Assembly (NCBI GenBank): GCA_020746995.1 | Contig: JAGPXD010000002.1 | Coordinates: 4,278,001 to 4,342,000 of the forward strand | Length of the DNA stretch: 64,000 nt | Direction: 5' to 3' | Source: Plectosphaerella cucumerina | Lineage: Eukaryota > Ascomycota > Sordariomycetes > Glomerellales > Plectosphaerellaceae | Part shown: piece after piece, positions 42,211 through 53,178 of the stretch | Layout: the number at the start of each line of letters is the position of its first letter | Position numbering within the stretch: the stretch's first letter is position 1 | Translations under genes and position numbers: made by a program | The notes under the pieces: generated by a model | Databases searched by the model: none | What the model was told of the DNA's origin: nothing | What the model saw: only the letters and a program-made list of their open reading frames with translations

Positions 42211-44071
42211 TTACAGCTCCTGCTTGACAAGCTTCTCAGCCTCCTTGGCCTTCTTCTGTGCCTCCTTCTGGGCAGCATCGGCACCGAGACCGACCTGCTC
42301 GGCGAGCCAGTTCCAGGTACCCTGGATGGTGTCTCCAACCTTAGCGAAGATGGTTCCAGAAGGAGTCGAGGTACCGTGCTTAAAGAAGTTGTAGTTCTTG
42401 CGAGCGGCAGCGCGCAGCTCGTTTGTGGTAGAGCCCTGAGGGGCGGGGATGCCGTAGCTGTCGAGGTAGTTCTTGAGCTCGCTCTCGCTCCAGGTGTCAA
42501 AGGCGTTGTTGCGAACGGTGCCAGTGGCCTGAGCCAGGTAGCTTGTAACGGAAGCGTAGGCGTCGCCACCGGCAGCGTAGGCCGAGGCGTAGCCAGACTG
42601 GGCGGCGCTCAGGAGCTCTTCACGGGTAGCATCCTTCTTGGCGGCAATCTTCTTGGCAGCGGCATCTCCGTTGGCAGCGACGTAGTTGCGAATGTTCTCG
42701 AGGGTGTAGTCGTCGAAGGTCCAGATGCTGTAACCATTGGCGGCCTTGTGGGCGTGCTTGCGGGCAAGAGCGCGGAGCTCATCCGTCTTGGAAGACTGAG
42801 GAACAGGAACGCCACGAGCGTCAAGGAAAGCCTTGAGACGGCTCTCGGTCCAGGTGTTGACGGCCTCATTGAACGAGTCCTGGTAGGCGAGGGAGGCCTT
42901 GTTGGTGGCCTTGGCGAACTCGTTGCCGGCGCTGCTGGTAGCCGCACCGTAGGCATCGGCGACGTTGTCGGCAACGTTGTCGCGGAGGAAGTCGGCGCGG
43001 TGCTTGCGGATGAGGGCGCGGAGCTCATTGGTCTTGGTGCCCTGAGGAACGTTGATTCCGTTCTTGTCGGCGAACTCTTTGAGGCTGGACTCGCTCCACG
43101 AGTCGATGAGCTGGTCGGTGAGCGTGGCGTAGGCCTTGGAGGCGCTGGCCGAGGCGGAGGCGGACTGCTCCTGAAGCTTCAGGTAGGCAATGCGGGAGTT
43201 GCGGCGAACCGAGGCAACAAGCTTGTCGCGCTTTGAGGATGTCAGCATTTTGCAGCAAAAGGAGGGACTTGCAGTGACTTACCGAGCTGGGCTGAGGGGC
43301 AGGGAAGCCGTGGGTGTCGAGCCACTCCTTCAAGTCGGATTCTGGGGAAGGTCAGTTGGGGCACGAATGACATGGCGATGGCAGGACAGCACTTACCGGA
43401 CCAGGACTCCCAGAGCCAGTTGCCGGGGTAGGAAACGGCGCCGTTAACCTTCTGGGCGGCGGTCTCGTAGCCGGAGCGAAGCTTCTGAAGAACGGTGTCA
43501 CGCTGGCGGGGTTGGGGGACTTGAGAACGCAGTTAGTCGGCGTACATTGGAACGAGCAATAACGACGTACCAGGGATTCCGTGCTTATCGGCAAAGGCCT
43601 TGAGCTCGCTGTCGGTCCAGGTGTCGAAGATCCACTCCTTGACGTTGGTCCAGCCCTGCTGGGCCTGGTCGCCAGTCTCGTACCACGAGGAAGAGACCTG
43701 GTTGACAAGCGCATCCTTGTTGGCCTCGGCGCCCTTCTGGGCCTCGACACCCTTGGTGCTCAGCCACGACTGCAGGTCCTCGACGGACCAGGAGTTGTAG
43801 GGCTTGACGACGTAGTCATCCCAATTCTTCTCAACCAGCGACTCGAGGTCCTTGCGGTCGGCAGGAGTGGGGTAGGGGACGTTGTGGTCGGACAGCCAGG
43901 CCTCGAGCTCGGTTTCGTGCCACTTGTTGTAGGCTGCGGGAAGGGCAGGTCAGCATCGCATCTTGCGAGAATCCGGCAGTGACGGGAAAACTTACCGGCC
44001 TTGGAGAACCAGTTGCTGGCAAGGGCACCCTGAGCGGCAAGCGCCGTCAGGACAGTGGGGAAGAAGCGCAT
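42211..44071 (-). CDS. Ish1/Msc1-type stress-response nuclear-envelope protein
   Basis: Five exons, 43996-44071, 43571-43933, 43397-43519, 43283-43341 and 42211-43230, encode 546 residues. A signal peptide (1-18) leads to at least seven Ish1 repeats of about 40-60 residues with the pattern WSESxLKxxLDxxGxPxPQ then a basic helix. One further repeat (FDDYTLENIRNY) is degenerate. The family includes S. pombe Ish1, a nuclear-envelope protein induced by stress, and yeast Msc1. Introns 2-4 fall inside or between neighbouring repeats, while the last four repeats share one exon. The C-terminal 40 residues are a Lys/Ala/Glu-rich helix. Confidence 0.9.
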
Positions 44072-45182
44072 TTTCAGGGATGTGCTTAGTCGGCGATGAT
44101 GGGAAGCTCCAGTTGGGGGTGATGTCGAGGGGAGCAGGTGGTTTTTGATCGTAGGATCAAAGTAGAGAGGTGGTGGGAGGAGTGAAGAGGACGGAAATGT
44201 CTAGGTCGATGGGGCGATTGGCAGCTGGTTTTGTTGGCCAAGCCGAAGGACGGGGTGGCGTACGAGGAGGGGTGAGGTGGTGGGTGTGGGAGACGAGGGA
44301 TCCAAAGGGGGCGATAGAAGGGAGGGGAATCAATCACGTCACTGCCAGCCACAAAGGAAGTTGCATGTGCTGATGTAGAATCGGGGAAGGAAGGAAGGCG
44401 CGATGAGACAAGCGGCCCCAACGGACGGGGGAAGGTACGCTCAGGTTTCGTTCCACAGGCGGCAGGCAGGTAAGGCAGGCAGGTAAGGCAGGCAGGTAGG
44501 CAGGCGCGCAGCGGAGGCAGGAAGGCGGGAAAGATGCTGGACCAAAGCTTCCAGTCCCACAGGCCCAGACCGCATCTCAGACCCAAGCTTGCATGCACCA
44601 GCCTGCTGAAATTCCTGGAAGCTGGGGGGCAACCGCCGTTTGGTCAGGCAATAGGACCGGAGGCCCTGCCGCCTGCTGAGGAAACTCTCACGTCAACAGT
44701 GGGAAATCCTCGTCCTCAGCAAGGCCACATGCCAGGACGATCACCCCAAGATCACGATGACAGGAGGCGTGCATGCGGCTCCCATCCAGTCATGGAGCTC
44801 CCCGAAGCTTCATCTTAGCCCACGATGACGTCGAAAATCACAGCTGGAGCTTATGCTCCGGTGATGTCATGTGGGGTAGGTGGCCCAAGCTCCACTGCAG
44901 CCATCTGCCGAACTCACCGAGGTGAGTCGGTGAGGACAAACTCACCGAGAAGATCTTACCACAGCGTCAACCGCATCCATCTCATGGTGTTTATCACAAG
45001 CGGTAGTTGCGTATTTTCAAAGTCATTTGTCAATTGCGTCTTCCCCATCATCTTTCTACTAATCCTACAGTATCCAGACGTCTCTTCATCATAATCGTCC
45101 CAGAACAGGGGTTGATACAACAGGGGCTATCCGATGAAGCCCCTTGGAAAGCATGGTTCTTGACTGTAGGTGCCTTCCTTCC
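44072..45182. other. Intergenic with short tandem repeat
   Basis: About 1.1 kb between two minus-strand genes. Contains a GGCAGG-type repeat near 44461-44500. No gene seen. Confidence 0.5.
44461..44500. repeat. 13-bp tandem repeat
   Basis: The unit ggcaggcaggtaa occurs almost three times, flanked by more degenerate caggc units. Confidence 0.8.
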
Positions 45183-45531
45183 TTACTCTTCAACACCGGC
45201 AGGGTTGTTGCAGAGAACTCCCTGGTCGAGCTGTACATTCTGTCAGCAAATTGTCTCGAGAAACATTCATTGGTAGACTTACGATGGGCAGGACGCAGCA
45301 GCGGGCGCGTTGTCCAATGCTGGCGCAGGTGGCCTGGAAGGCGGCAGCATCCGTGGGAACGTCAATGGGGTTACCGCAGTCGAGGTTGGCGATGCCGAGA
45401 ACATCGGTGGCACAGCACTGAGCGGAGCCGTAGAGGCCGGAGCAGGGGATGTAGACCTGGCGGTCCTCCATAGTGGGAGCGGCGGTGGCCATGGTGGCCA
45501 TGAGGGCGGCGACAACAGTGAAGAACTGCAT
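45183..45531 (-). CDS. Class II hydrophobin (normal size)
   Basis: Exons 45283-45531 and 45183-45239, with a 43-bp intron (GTAAGT, branch gctgac, CAG), encode 101 residues, the usual length. A signal peptide (1-17) precedes a module with eight cysteines in the order C, CC, C, C, CC, C. The QCCATDVLGIANLDC block and CVLPI are hallmarks of class II, and the last exon supplies the final cysteine in GVLCNNP. The intron position, after the CC-V-LPI block, corresponds to the last intron of the long hydrophobin at 4.5 kb. The protein is secreted and self-assembles at hydrophobic-hydrophilic interfaces on hyphae or spores. Confidence 0.95.
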
Positions 45532-48273
45532 TTTGATGGGTGTTATGGAGTTGAGTGTTGGTGAGAAGGGTTTGTTGTGATGTTTGGAAGGAAGATTGGC
45601 TTGAGAAGTGAGGTGCTGGTGAGTGATGATGAGAATGAATTGTTGAGACAGGCTGGCCAGAGCCTCTTTTATAGACATCTTGAAGCCGTGCCGTCATGGC
45701 TTGAAGTCGAACTTTGCCGACTCTTCCTGCCTTGCCCACCCTAGTGGTCATCACAGGTCTCCCCTTTCCGCACCTATGTCTTGGAGCCCTCCGATTAGCG
45801 ACAGGAAAATGTGACGATCCACGTCCCCTCCAAGCTGGCGTCCACCCATGAGAAGCCAATGTGATGCCCAGGCTGGGTAGCCTTGAAAAGTGCCTCTCAA
45901 AGGGTAGCACACTCCGGACATAGGGTTGCATCGTGTCTCTTCGCGGTAGGGATTTACCCACATGCTCTCTTCCGGAAGTGATTTGCCTTCATCGAGTGTA
46001 ATAGCTCGGCCAATGCGCTTCTTAATCATGACAACAATGTGCTATGACATCGCAACATGCGGCAAACCGGCCATGGGGAAAACGACTATCCGCATCTGAA
46101 CCACCTGTGGTCGATGCCGATCTTGCCCGCTTCCCTGGAAGGATTCAGGGGCGAGTGCGTGGCTCTGGAAGGGTACCCCGTCTTGTCAACCTCCTGTCCT
46201 GGAACATCACCTGCGGCTAAACTTTTTATGTGGAACTTAAAAAAGTCCGGCTCGGGAAATAACAAGGTTTACAATGCGTCGGTGCGGGGTTCTTCTTGGT
46301 ATCGGAACATCAATGATTTGGGAAGAAGACCGCAGAGCATATTCCATGCAGACCACCAAGGTGGCCAAGCCTTGCCGGCACGACAGACCTCCCCTATTCG
46401 TGTGAAGGAGGCGAATTGGGGCGTTCGGCTTGGCCTCGTCGGATGGCCTATATCTCCATCCCTGGCACATAGCAGCATGCACCCGAGAGCTCCCAAGATG
46501 CGGCGATGATGTACCACCTCAGCACGGACCGGCCGGCACAGCGAACATCGTCATGACTACCACTTCGGCTGGGCCGTTGTAACATCGTGGCTCTCTGCCA
46601 GCATCCATCACCGCGAGACATCCAAGCGAGAGGCCGTCGACGATCTCCATCTGATGCGGCCGTGGCTCGGCACCCCGCCCCAGTTGAGCCGCTCATAACA
46701 GCCGTCGTATGCTTGCTTTCAGCTGGTGTCGCCGGTAATCGGCCTTATTCCCAGGGACACGGCAGAAGAGATTGGCTCATGCATGCAGTTGTGGAGGCTA
46801 GGATGAAAGGCACCGGCGACCTACCACGTTGCTGAGGCCGCCGTCGCGGGTTGCGAATGGGAAAGTGATCAACAGAAACACTTAAGAATAGAATTTGATG
46901 ATCAGGAGAGTGCACACGAGGTGGCAAAGGCGGGCAGCAAAGCCACAACACCACGAGAAGCTCCGGGGCGCTATCCTTCTACCCCGAGCGCCGATCCCGG
47001 GCGTCGCAACGCGGCGCCCTCGGAGCTGTGGAGGCCACCAAGCCCGGTCGACGTCTCCGGAGTGATACTTCCACCGTTGTTGTTATGCCGGTAGCCATGA
47101 ATATTCCGGTTTCTCGGACAAGCATGACGCGCCCTGACCTGTCCCGGGCCTTTCCTGCGCGGGACGGTGCGTCTCCCAAGACGCCTGGGCGCATGGCAAA
47201 AAAGACCCCTGCATATTGGCTGCCGAGACACCACCTTCAAGCATACACCCGCCACGCAGGAGGCGCCGATGCAACATGGCTCGATTGGGACCACTGAAGC
47301 CGTTGGACGAGACGCAACCAGAAAACTGGTTCCGAGGCAAGCCACACCGGTCACTGGTGTGGCAGATCCGTGAGTCCCGGATGGGCAACGATCGTCTCTG
47401 GCCGGGGCTCGAAGAAGAAAGTCGTGGCAGAACACCGCCTCGAAAAGTCGCGCCGTCCGGGGAAGGCTGCATGACCGAGAAATTCGCCTACGCAAGATGG
47501 TAGCATTGGTGGCCATATTCTCAGCTTGCCAGGGGGAGCTGCAGTGTTGCACTGGAAGAGACGTTCCAGGGGTGGTCAGGGGTGAATTGGCCAGTTCGAC
47601 TTGACGACTGCTGTGACGTCCGAACAGCTCCTGTGAAGGGGTGAGCTTGATGCTGGAAGATACGTGGACCAAGTATGGAATGAGGGACCAGGGGCGGCAA
47701 TGTTGAGTGGCAACGGTGAACGAGGCAACCAATCGTCTCGCAAAGTGGTCTTTGGCAGAGTCCTCTTCAAAGTCAGAGGAGATGTGCCTGACTTGGTGCT
47801 TCTCCCGACTGAAGTCGTCAAGGAACAGTCTGGGCGGTGGCGTCACGATACATCGTCAGGTTGGCCAGCCGTGTCCGAGCAGCATGCCATGAGGTCTGTG
47901 CCTAGAACGTCGTCATCGTCTGCTGTTCGTGTCGGTTCCGCCTGACAGGGAACACTTCTAGAGTTCGAACTGTTGAGATTCGGACGTCAGTGAGCAATAT
48001 CAAGGCGTGCTGGAGCTCCAAGCTTCCAAGGGGGCTATACCCAATCCCGATCCCATGTAGAAAGACTCGGCTATGTTGTCAGCATCTCACCATGTAGAAC
48101 ACACAAATAACATCAGGAACCCGCTCATTCAAACCGCCTCATTTGTGATAATTGTACACGTGTCGCGGTAGTTGTTGTCTATCGTACGCCAGCTGCTCTC
48201 TCTAAACCGTATGCGCCCTTCCCCGTGGGCGGCCCACGCCGAGATTCTCCAGCCAACACCGCACAAAAGCACA
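45532..48273. other. Largest gene-free interval of the window
   Basis: About 2.7 kb. The hydrophobin promoter is at the left. An 876-bp open frame on the minus strand (46971-47846) has no family similarity that I recognise and low-bias composition; I do not call it a gene. No RNA gene or mobile element is recognised. Confidence 0.5.
45666..45673 (-). promoter_or_regulatory. TATA box of the short hydrophobin
   Basis: TATAAAAG on the minus strand lies 135 bp before the ATG at 45531. Confidence 0.6.
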
Positions 48274-49850
48274 TTAAGCGTAGAAGTTGACAGTCTGTCA
48301 GTGGTCAGCATTCTCTCTTCCAATGGAGAAGGGTATGAAACACGTACGTCCTTCTTCTTGGCCTGCACCTCGGCAATGGCGTCGACGTAGTGCTCGTGAC
48401 CAATCTTCTCCTTGCCGGAGCGCAGGGCGATCATGCCCGCCTCGACGCAGACGGCCTTGAGCATGGCGCCGCCAAACTCGTCCGTGCTGCGCGCCAGCTC
48501 GCCCCAGTTGACGGCCGGGTCGACGCGCATCTTGCGGGAGTGGATCTTGAGGATCTGGGCGCGCGCCTCCTCGTTCGGCAGGGGGAACTCGATCTTGCGG
48601 TCCAGACGGCCGGAGCGAAGCAGGGCGGGGTCGAGGACGTCGACACGGTTGGTCGCGGCGAGGACCTTGATGCGGTCATCGGACGCGAAGCCGTCCAGCT
48701 GGTTCAGGAGCTCCAGCATAGTTCTCTGCACCTCACGGTCACCACTCTTCTCGCTGTCGAAACGCTTGGTGCCGACGGCGTCCAGCTCATCGATGAAGAT
48801 GATCGCGGGCGCCTTCTCCTTGGCGAGAGCGAAGCAGTCGCGGACAAGCTTGGCGCCGTCTCCGATGAACATCTGGACGAGCTGCGGACCGGCCAGCTTC
48901 AGGAACGTCGCATCTGTCTGGGCGGCGCATGCCCGAGCAAGCAGGGTCTTGCCGGTTCCGGGGGGGCCGTACATCAGGGCGCCTAGCGAACTGTCAGAGG
49001 GGGGTTCCGTAATTTTCTAGCGGCGCGGGACTGCTTACCCTTCGGTGCCTTGATTCCGATCTTCTTGAACCGCTCGGCCTCCTTCATCGGCCAGACGATA
49101 GCCTCGACCAGCTCCTCGATCTGCTTGTCCAGACCTCCAACATCGGTGTACTTCTCCGTCGGCTTCTCGTCCACCTCCATCGCCTTAACTCGGCTGTCAT
49201 ACTCGGCAGGGAGTGTGTCCAGAATGAGGTAGGAGTCCTTGTTAACGCCGATGAGATCGCCGGGCTTCAGGGTTGCGGGGTCGACGAGGCCGATGAGTGG
49301 CAGGAAGATGGTTTGCCTTGTGGACGTCTTGATCACGGCGGACTTGCCGACGCGGGTGGCGTCGAGGTCGATATTGGCACCTTCTTCGGACGACTCTGCC
49401 GTGGGGTCGAGGTCCAGAAGCTCGACGACGTTACCGACCAGATACGGTAGTTGCCTGGTGAGGCCTGTTGTCAGCGACTCGGTTGATCTCGTGCTGCTGC
49501 TGCAAATGCATGTTTGGAGGGGCATACCTGTTGTTTGCGATCTTGTCGTTGTTCTCCTTGATCTTCTCCCCCATTGCGGCCTTTTCGTGTGTCAAGTGCT
49601 GCAGCTCGCTCCTCATGATTCTGGAGTCGTTCTCGAGCAGCCGCTTCCGGGTCTGGATGTCCTGGGTGCTGAGGCCGAGGATCTCCTCATCCAGAATGTC
49701 GTCCTCCTCGGGTTCGGCATCCTTCATGTCCTCGTCACCGGCATCCGTGACAGTCGCCTTGCGGTCCTTGTTCTTGTCATCCTCGCCCTCCCTCTTCTTG
49801 TCGTCCTGGTCCCGGTTGTTGAGACCGTCGAGATCCTCGAGGGTCGACAT
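48274..49850 (-). CDS. RPT5: 26S proteasome regulatory subunit 6A (Rpt5)
   Basis: Exons 49528-49850, 49039-49454, 48348-48982 and 48274-48294 encode 464 residues. Rpt5 is one of six AAA ATPases in the base of the 19S regulator that unfold substrates and open the 20S gate. An acidic N-terminus precedes a coiled coil (about 60-108), the OB domain, Walker A GPPGTGKT at 252-259, Walker B IIFIDELDA at 307-315 and the GSGRLDRK-like region RSGRLDRKIEFP. The last exon is 21 nt and encodes TVNFYA plus stop, giving the HbYX-type tail (FYA) that docks into a 20S pocket. All junctions are in phase. Confidence 0.96.
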
Positions 49851-50409
49851 GCTGGGCGTTTGTTACGGGGACGGAGGTGCGATTCGTGGATTAAGTTGGT
49901 AGCGGGGAAGGAGCGCCGTGAGTAAGTTTGCCTGGGTGACGGCGGCTGGTCGTTGCTGGGATGGCGATGTGGGCTTGTTGTCGGGTATTGAAGGCGGAGT
50001 GGAAAGCTTTCGGAGCTGCAACGAGGCTCAAGCTGCAAGGCAAGCAACACCGTCGCGTAATCGCAGAGCAGCCTGGCTGGTCTGTGCGTGACTGGTTGAC
50101 AAAGCGAAAACGGACCCGTTTTGGTGGAGCGTCCAGGTACAGTGCAGGTTCAACACCCGCACTGCTGTTAGATGTTGCGACAGGTCACGGCAGAGCAGAT
50201 GCAAGTTGCAGTTGAAGCATGGAATTCAAACTGGTTAGGCCCATCATCTACAAGCTGCTGAAAAATCGCTACTCTAGAAGGGTATATCCATGAGGCTTTG
50301 CATGCTATGCCTCGGCATTATGTATACATAAACAGTGATGGTTCCAAATCACCAGTCAACTGGGCCTTGCGCGTGCTCTCTCTAGCTCTGCTCTGCTTCC
50401 TCCTCCGTC
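49851..50409. other. RPT5 promoter and 3' end of next gene
   Basis: About 560 bp between two minus-strand genes. I did not find the yeast proteasome element GGTGGCAAA or its complement here. Confidence 0.45.
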
Positions 50410-51109
50410 TCATTCATCATCAAGAATGTTGCTCGCTATCTGCCCAAGAACGGGGATTTCAAACCTTCAAGTTGTCAGCAGAGATCAGCAGGAAGGAGCA
50501 GGGCCGACGTACCTGTCGAGTGTATCGGCGTCTTGATACGCCCGCAGCGCCAGCCAGGCCATAAGACCGATGTCCACGAGGAAGAAGAACCAGCTAAGAA
50601 AGCTCGACCAGGAGAATATCAGGTGGACCACCAGTATGACGGTAAAGAGGAGACTTGACTGCCAGGCGTGGAACCTGCAAGAAAGGTCAGCAATTTGTCA
50701 CATGCCACTTCAGTCCCGGGATGCCCTACCTGACGTAGTCGCTGTTGCGCTCGCCGATGAGCAACAGGATAGCTCCCAGCGGTGGCAGCGCCAGGTACGC
50801 AGCAGCAGCTTCGTAGTCCAGCCTGAACCCAAGGCTTGTATCGAACTCGCTGACACCCTCTCTGTGCCCGTCGGCCGCCGGGAAAGCGCCCGGGAGATTG
50901 CTAGTCTGCCACTGCCGCTGCGGTTGCGGGTGCTGCAGCGGCGGCGGCGACGGCTGCTGCTGGTAGCCGTAGGGCTGGCTGTATTGGGACTGGGACTGGA
51001 AACCCGGAGAGAAAGGTCTCCGGATGTCGGCCGAGGCGCGTGGCGACGCCGTCGGGGAGAAGGTGCGCTCGTTTTCGGGCGGGGAGGACTGGTAGGGTGC
51101 GAAGTTCAT
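50410..51109 (-). CDS. Small multi-pass membrane protein (DUF4870/Tic20-like)
   Basis: Exons 50730-51109, 50513-50674 and 50410-50464 encode 198 residues. The N-terminal 90 residues are disordered and rich in Pro, Gln and Ser. The C-terminal half has three hydrophobic segments: AYLALPPLGAILLLIG, then SLLFTVILVVHLIFSW, and SWFFFLVDIGLMAWLAL. The pattern SDYVRFHAWQS between helices 1 and 2 is the mark of the DUF4870/Tic20-like membrane family. The final exon was found by continuing the frame after a 48-bp intron and gives FEIPVLGQIASNILDDE, the usual family ending. Membrane location and function are otherwise unknown. Confidence 0.82.
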
Positions 51110-51713
51110 CGTGGGCTCGCAGGCTGGCCGCGCGTTGCGCGTCGGACGCTCGTGTGTGGTGTCGCTGCGATGCAGTCGTTTCTGGGTCGAAACGGTCGGG
51201 CTATGGGCGCGATCTCTGGCAGCTATAGACGGAAGGCTGTGGCACTGCAATGTCGGTGGCAGGCAGACGTGTGCTGACTTCAATCGGGAGCTTCCAGATG
51301 TTGGTCTGATGACGGGTGATTGCGACTTTGGGAGGTGAGCTGGCGGCGGGCCGAGCCAGCTGGTCACAAGGTGTTCCTGCAGGCACCTGCGTGCATGAGC
51401 TCCCTGGGGTCTCAAAAGCTAGCGGCGGGGAAGCAGCAGGGGTCTCGCGGCCTGGTCTCGACTCCATTCTCGTGATAGCAATTCTACGCGTGCAATGCTG
51501 ATTAAAGCGCATGATGACAACTTATTGAAACAACAAATAGCTTCAATCTTCGAAAGAACATGGCGCCATTCTGTTGTTCAGTAAGGATGGAAGCAAGGCT
51601 GCGAATCTGCTGTGGGCAACACGATAATATGGAATGCCGGGGCGCAAGGCCCGATATCTTTTGTACAATATGTGTTACATCATCCATACAACACTCCGAG
51701 TGTGTCGCCAAGT
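51110..51713. other. Intergenic region
   Basis: About 600 bp. Promoter of the membrane-protein gene on the left and 3' end of the ribosomal-protein gene on the right. Nothing else seen. Confidence 0.5.
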
Positions 51714-52763
51714 CTAAGAGCTCTCCTCCTTGGGGGCCTCGGCCTCGGCCTCGCCCTCCTTCTTGCCGCCGCCCTGCTCCTCCTCCATCTGGACCTTGCG
51801 CCCCTCGAGGGCAAGCCAGAGGCTCTTGCTGCCCGCCTCGAGCGTGCTCGTCAGGCCCAGACCGGCGCCCTGGAGCATGGACACCAGCTGCGCGCGCAGA
51901 CCCTCGAGACCGTTCTCGATGCCGCCGACCCACTTGATGCCATCCGTGTCGAAGACGTCGCCCTCGACCCGCCCGCCGACGAGGAGCAGCTTGGACAGGC
52001 CGCTCTGGCAGTGGAGCTCGTAGTAGCCGGGGCTCTTGCGGCGCATCGGCGCGGCAAACGGCGTGCCGGGAACCGGTGAGAGAATTTTGAGGGCCGCTGC
52101 CAGGTGCTGCGGAGAAACGGCTGGCAGAACCAGGGCGGCCATGGGACCGACGAGGAGCGGCTCGAGCTGCGCGAACGTCGAGTCCGCAGGCACCTCAACC
52201 TTCTTCATCGACTCGTACGCGTTCTCGGACAGATCATGCACGAGGGGAGCGCGGTGCGGCGAGGACTTGGCCCCGCCTTGCTTGGCCGCTGCCTCGGGAT
52301 CGTAGAAGGAGACAATCTTGAGCGCGACGTTGAACATGCGTGTCCGCAGCACCATGAGGCTAACGTCGTCGGAAATGTCGGGCTGGGTGCTGCCAGCCGG
52401 GACCGGCACTGCCGCAAGGGCGGCGCGGAGCTCGCGCCGGACGGCCGCCCACTCGAGAGCGTTGAGGTTGCTGTGCTGGAAGAAGAGGATCAGGGGCGAC
52501 GTGCGCAGGAGCGATGTGTACGTCCTGATGAGCTGCGACTTGCGGGTGTCGACGGGTCGGGCGGAGGGAGGTTTCGTCGGGGAGACGTGGTCGGACTTTA
52601 TCCGCATGTAGTCGGCGGGAACGCTCACGGCTGCTGTGGCATACTGCGTCGCTGTCGTCGAGAGAGCTCGGGAGCTGATCGTGAGGGAAGTTGGTGACGG
52701 CTTCGAGGCCGTGGCGAGCTGGCGCAGGGCCCTGCCCGCAGTCCGGGGAATTCTGGCTGTCAT
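51714..52763 (-). CDS. MRPL11: Mitochondrial large-subunit ribosomal protein uL10m
   Basis: A single coding exon encodes 349 residues. The first 40 residues are rich in Arg, Ser and Thr without acidic residues, a mitochondrial targeting peptide. The L10 core starts with RKSQLIRTYTSLLRTSPLILF and the FFQHSNL segment, characteristic of the fungal mitochondrial L10/YmL11 family, and continues to about residue 300. The C-terminus is a Glu/Lys-rich tail. A 60-bp intron (52765-52824, GTACGG donor, actgac branch, CACAG) ends one base before the ATG, so the gene has a 5' UTR intron. Confidence 0.88.
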   Translation of the reverse strand: MTARIPRTAGRALRQLATASKPSPTSLTISSRALSTTATQYATAAVSVPADYMRIKSDHVSPTKPPSARPVDTRKSQLIRTYTSLLRTSPLILFFQHSNLNALEWAAVRRELRAALAAVPVPAGSTQPDISDDVSLMVLRTRMFNVALKIVSFYDPEAAAKQGGAKSSPHRAPLVHDLSENAYESMKKVEVPADSTFAQLEPLLVGPMAALVLPAVSPQHLAAALKILSPVPGTPFAAPMRRKSPGYYELHCQSGLSKLLLVGGRVEGDVFDTDGIKWVGGIENGLEGLRAQLVSMLQGAGLGLTSTLEAGSKSLWLALEGRKVQMEEEQGGGKKEGEAEAEAPKEESS

Positions 52764-53178
52764 CCTGTGCGAGAATCGTCAGTATGCGAAGCGGCTTCCT
52801 CTGGGTAATTGAAGAAGGCCGTACCTGGCTCTGGCAACGTTGTCGTCGGTGCTGGAAGACGCTGTCCTGGAGGCAGGAAACACTGGAACTTCGAGATGGA
52901 AATGCTCCCATCGCGTGTTCTAAATTTCATCTGGCCCGTGCTCCTCCCGGGGGAATAATTGGCCAATCGGGGCGTGGGTTCGCAAGGATTAAGACCCACA
53001 TCACCACCCGTCTCCTGGGAGCTCGTCACGACCAAACCGATCGAGTCTGAGGGGAACAATGTTTTCATGAATCCTCCTAATGGGCATGATCGCTATTTGC
53101 GTTCGACAGAACCGTGTCTAAACCGTACGCCTGGCATATCCCTTATCCAGCCCGCCGCGGCCGTCGTTGCTAGGTCCT
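52764..53178. other. Intergenic with 5' UTR intron of uL10m
   Basis: The left part contains the 5' UTR intron at 52765-52824; the rest is promoter and TRL1 3' end. Confidence 0.55.

Noticed and set aside
41908..43236. 442-codon + strand open frame
   Set aside because: It is the mirror of Ish1-like repeats on the minus strand; its Gly/Val/Leu repeats reflect the repeats of the real gene.
46971..47846. 291-codon minus-strand open frame in the gene-free interval
   Set aside because: Composition is close to random translation (many Arg, Ser, Pro, Cys), with no signal peptide or recognised motif. Not enough to call a gene.
48129..48347. Read-through extension of Rpt5 beyond KKKD
   Set aside because: As the main product it lacks the conserved FYA tail; splicing at GTACGT restores it. 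Kept only as a possible retention isoform.
50130..50170. tRNA T-arm-like GGTTCAACACC with flanking inverted repeat
   Set aside because: No matching acceptor, D-arm or anticodon arm can be built around it.
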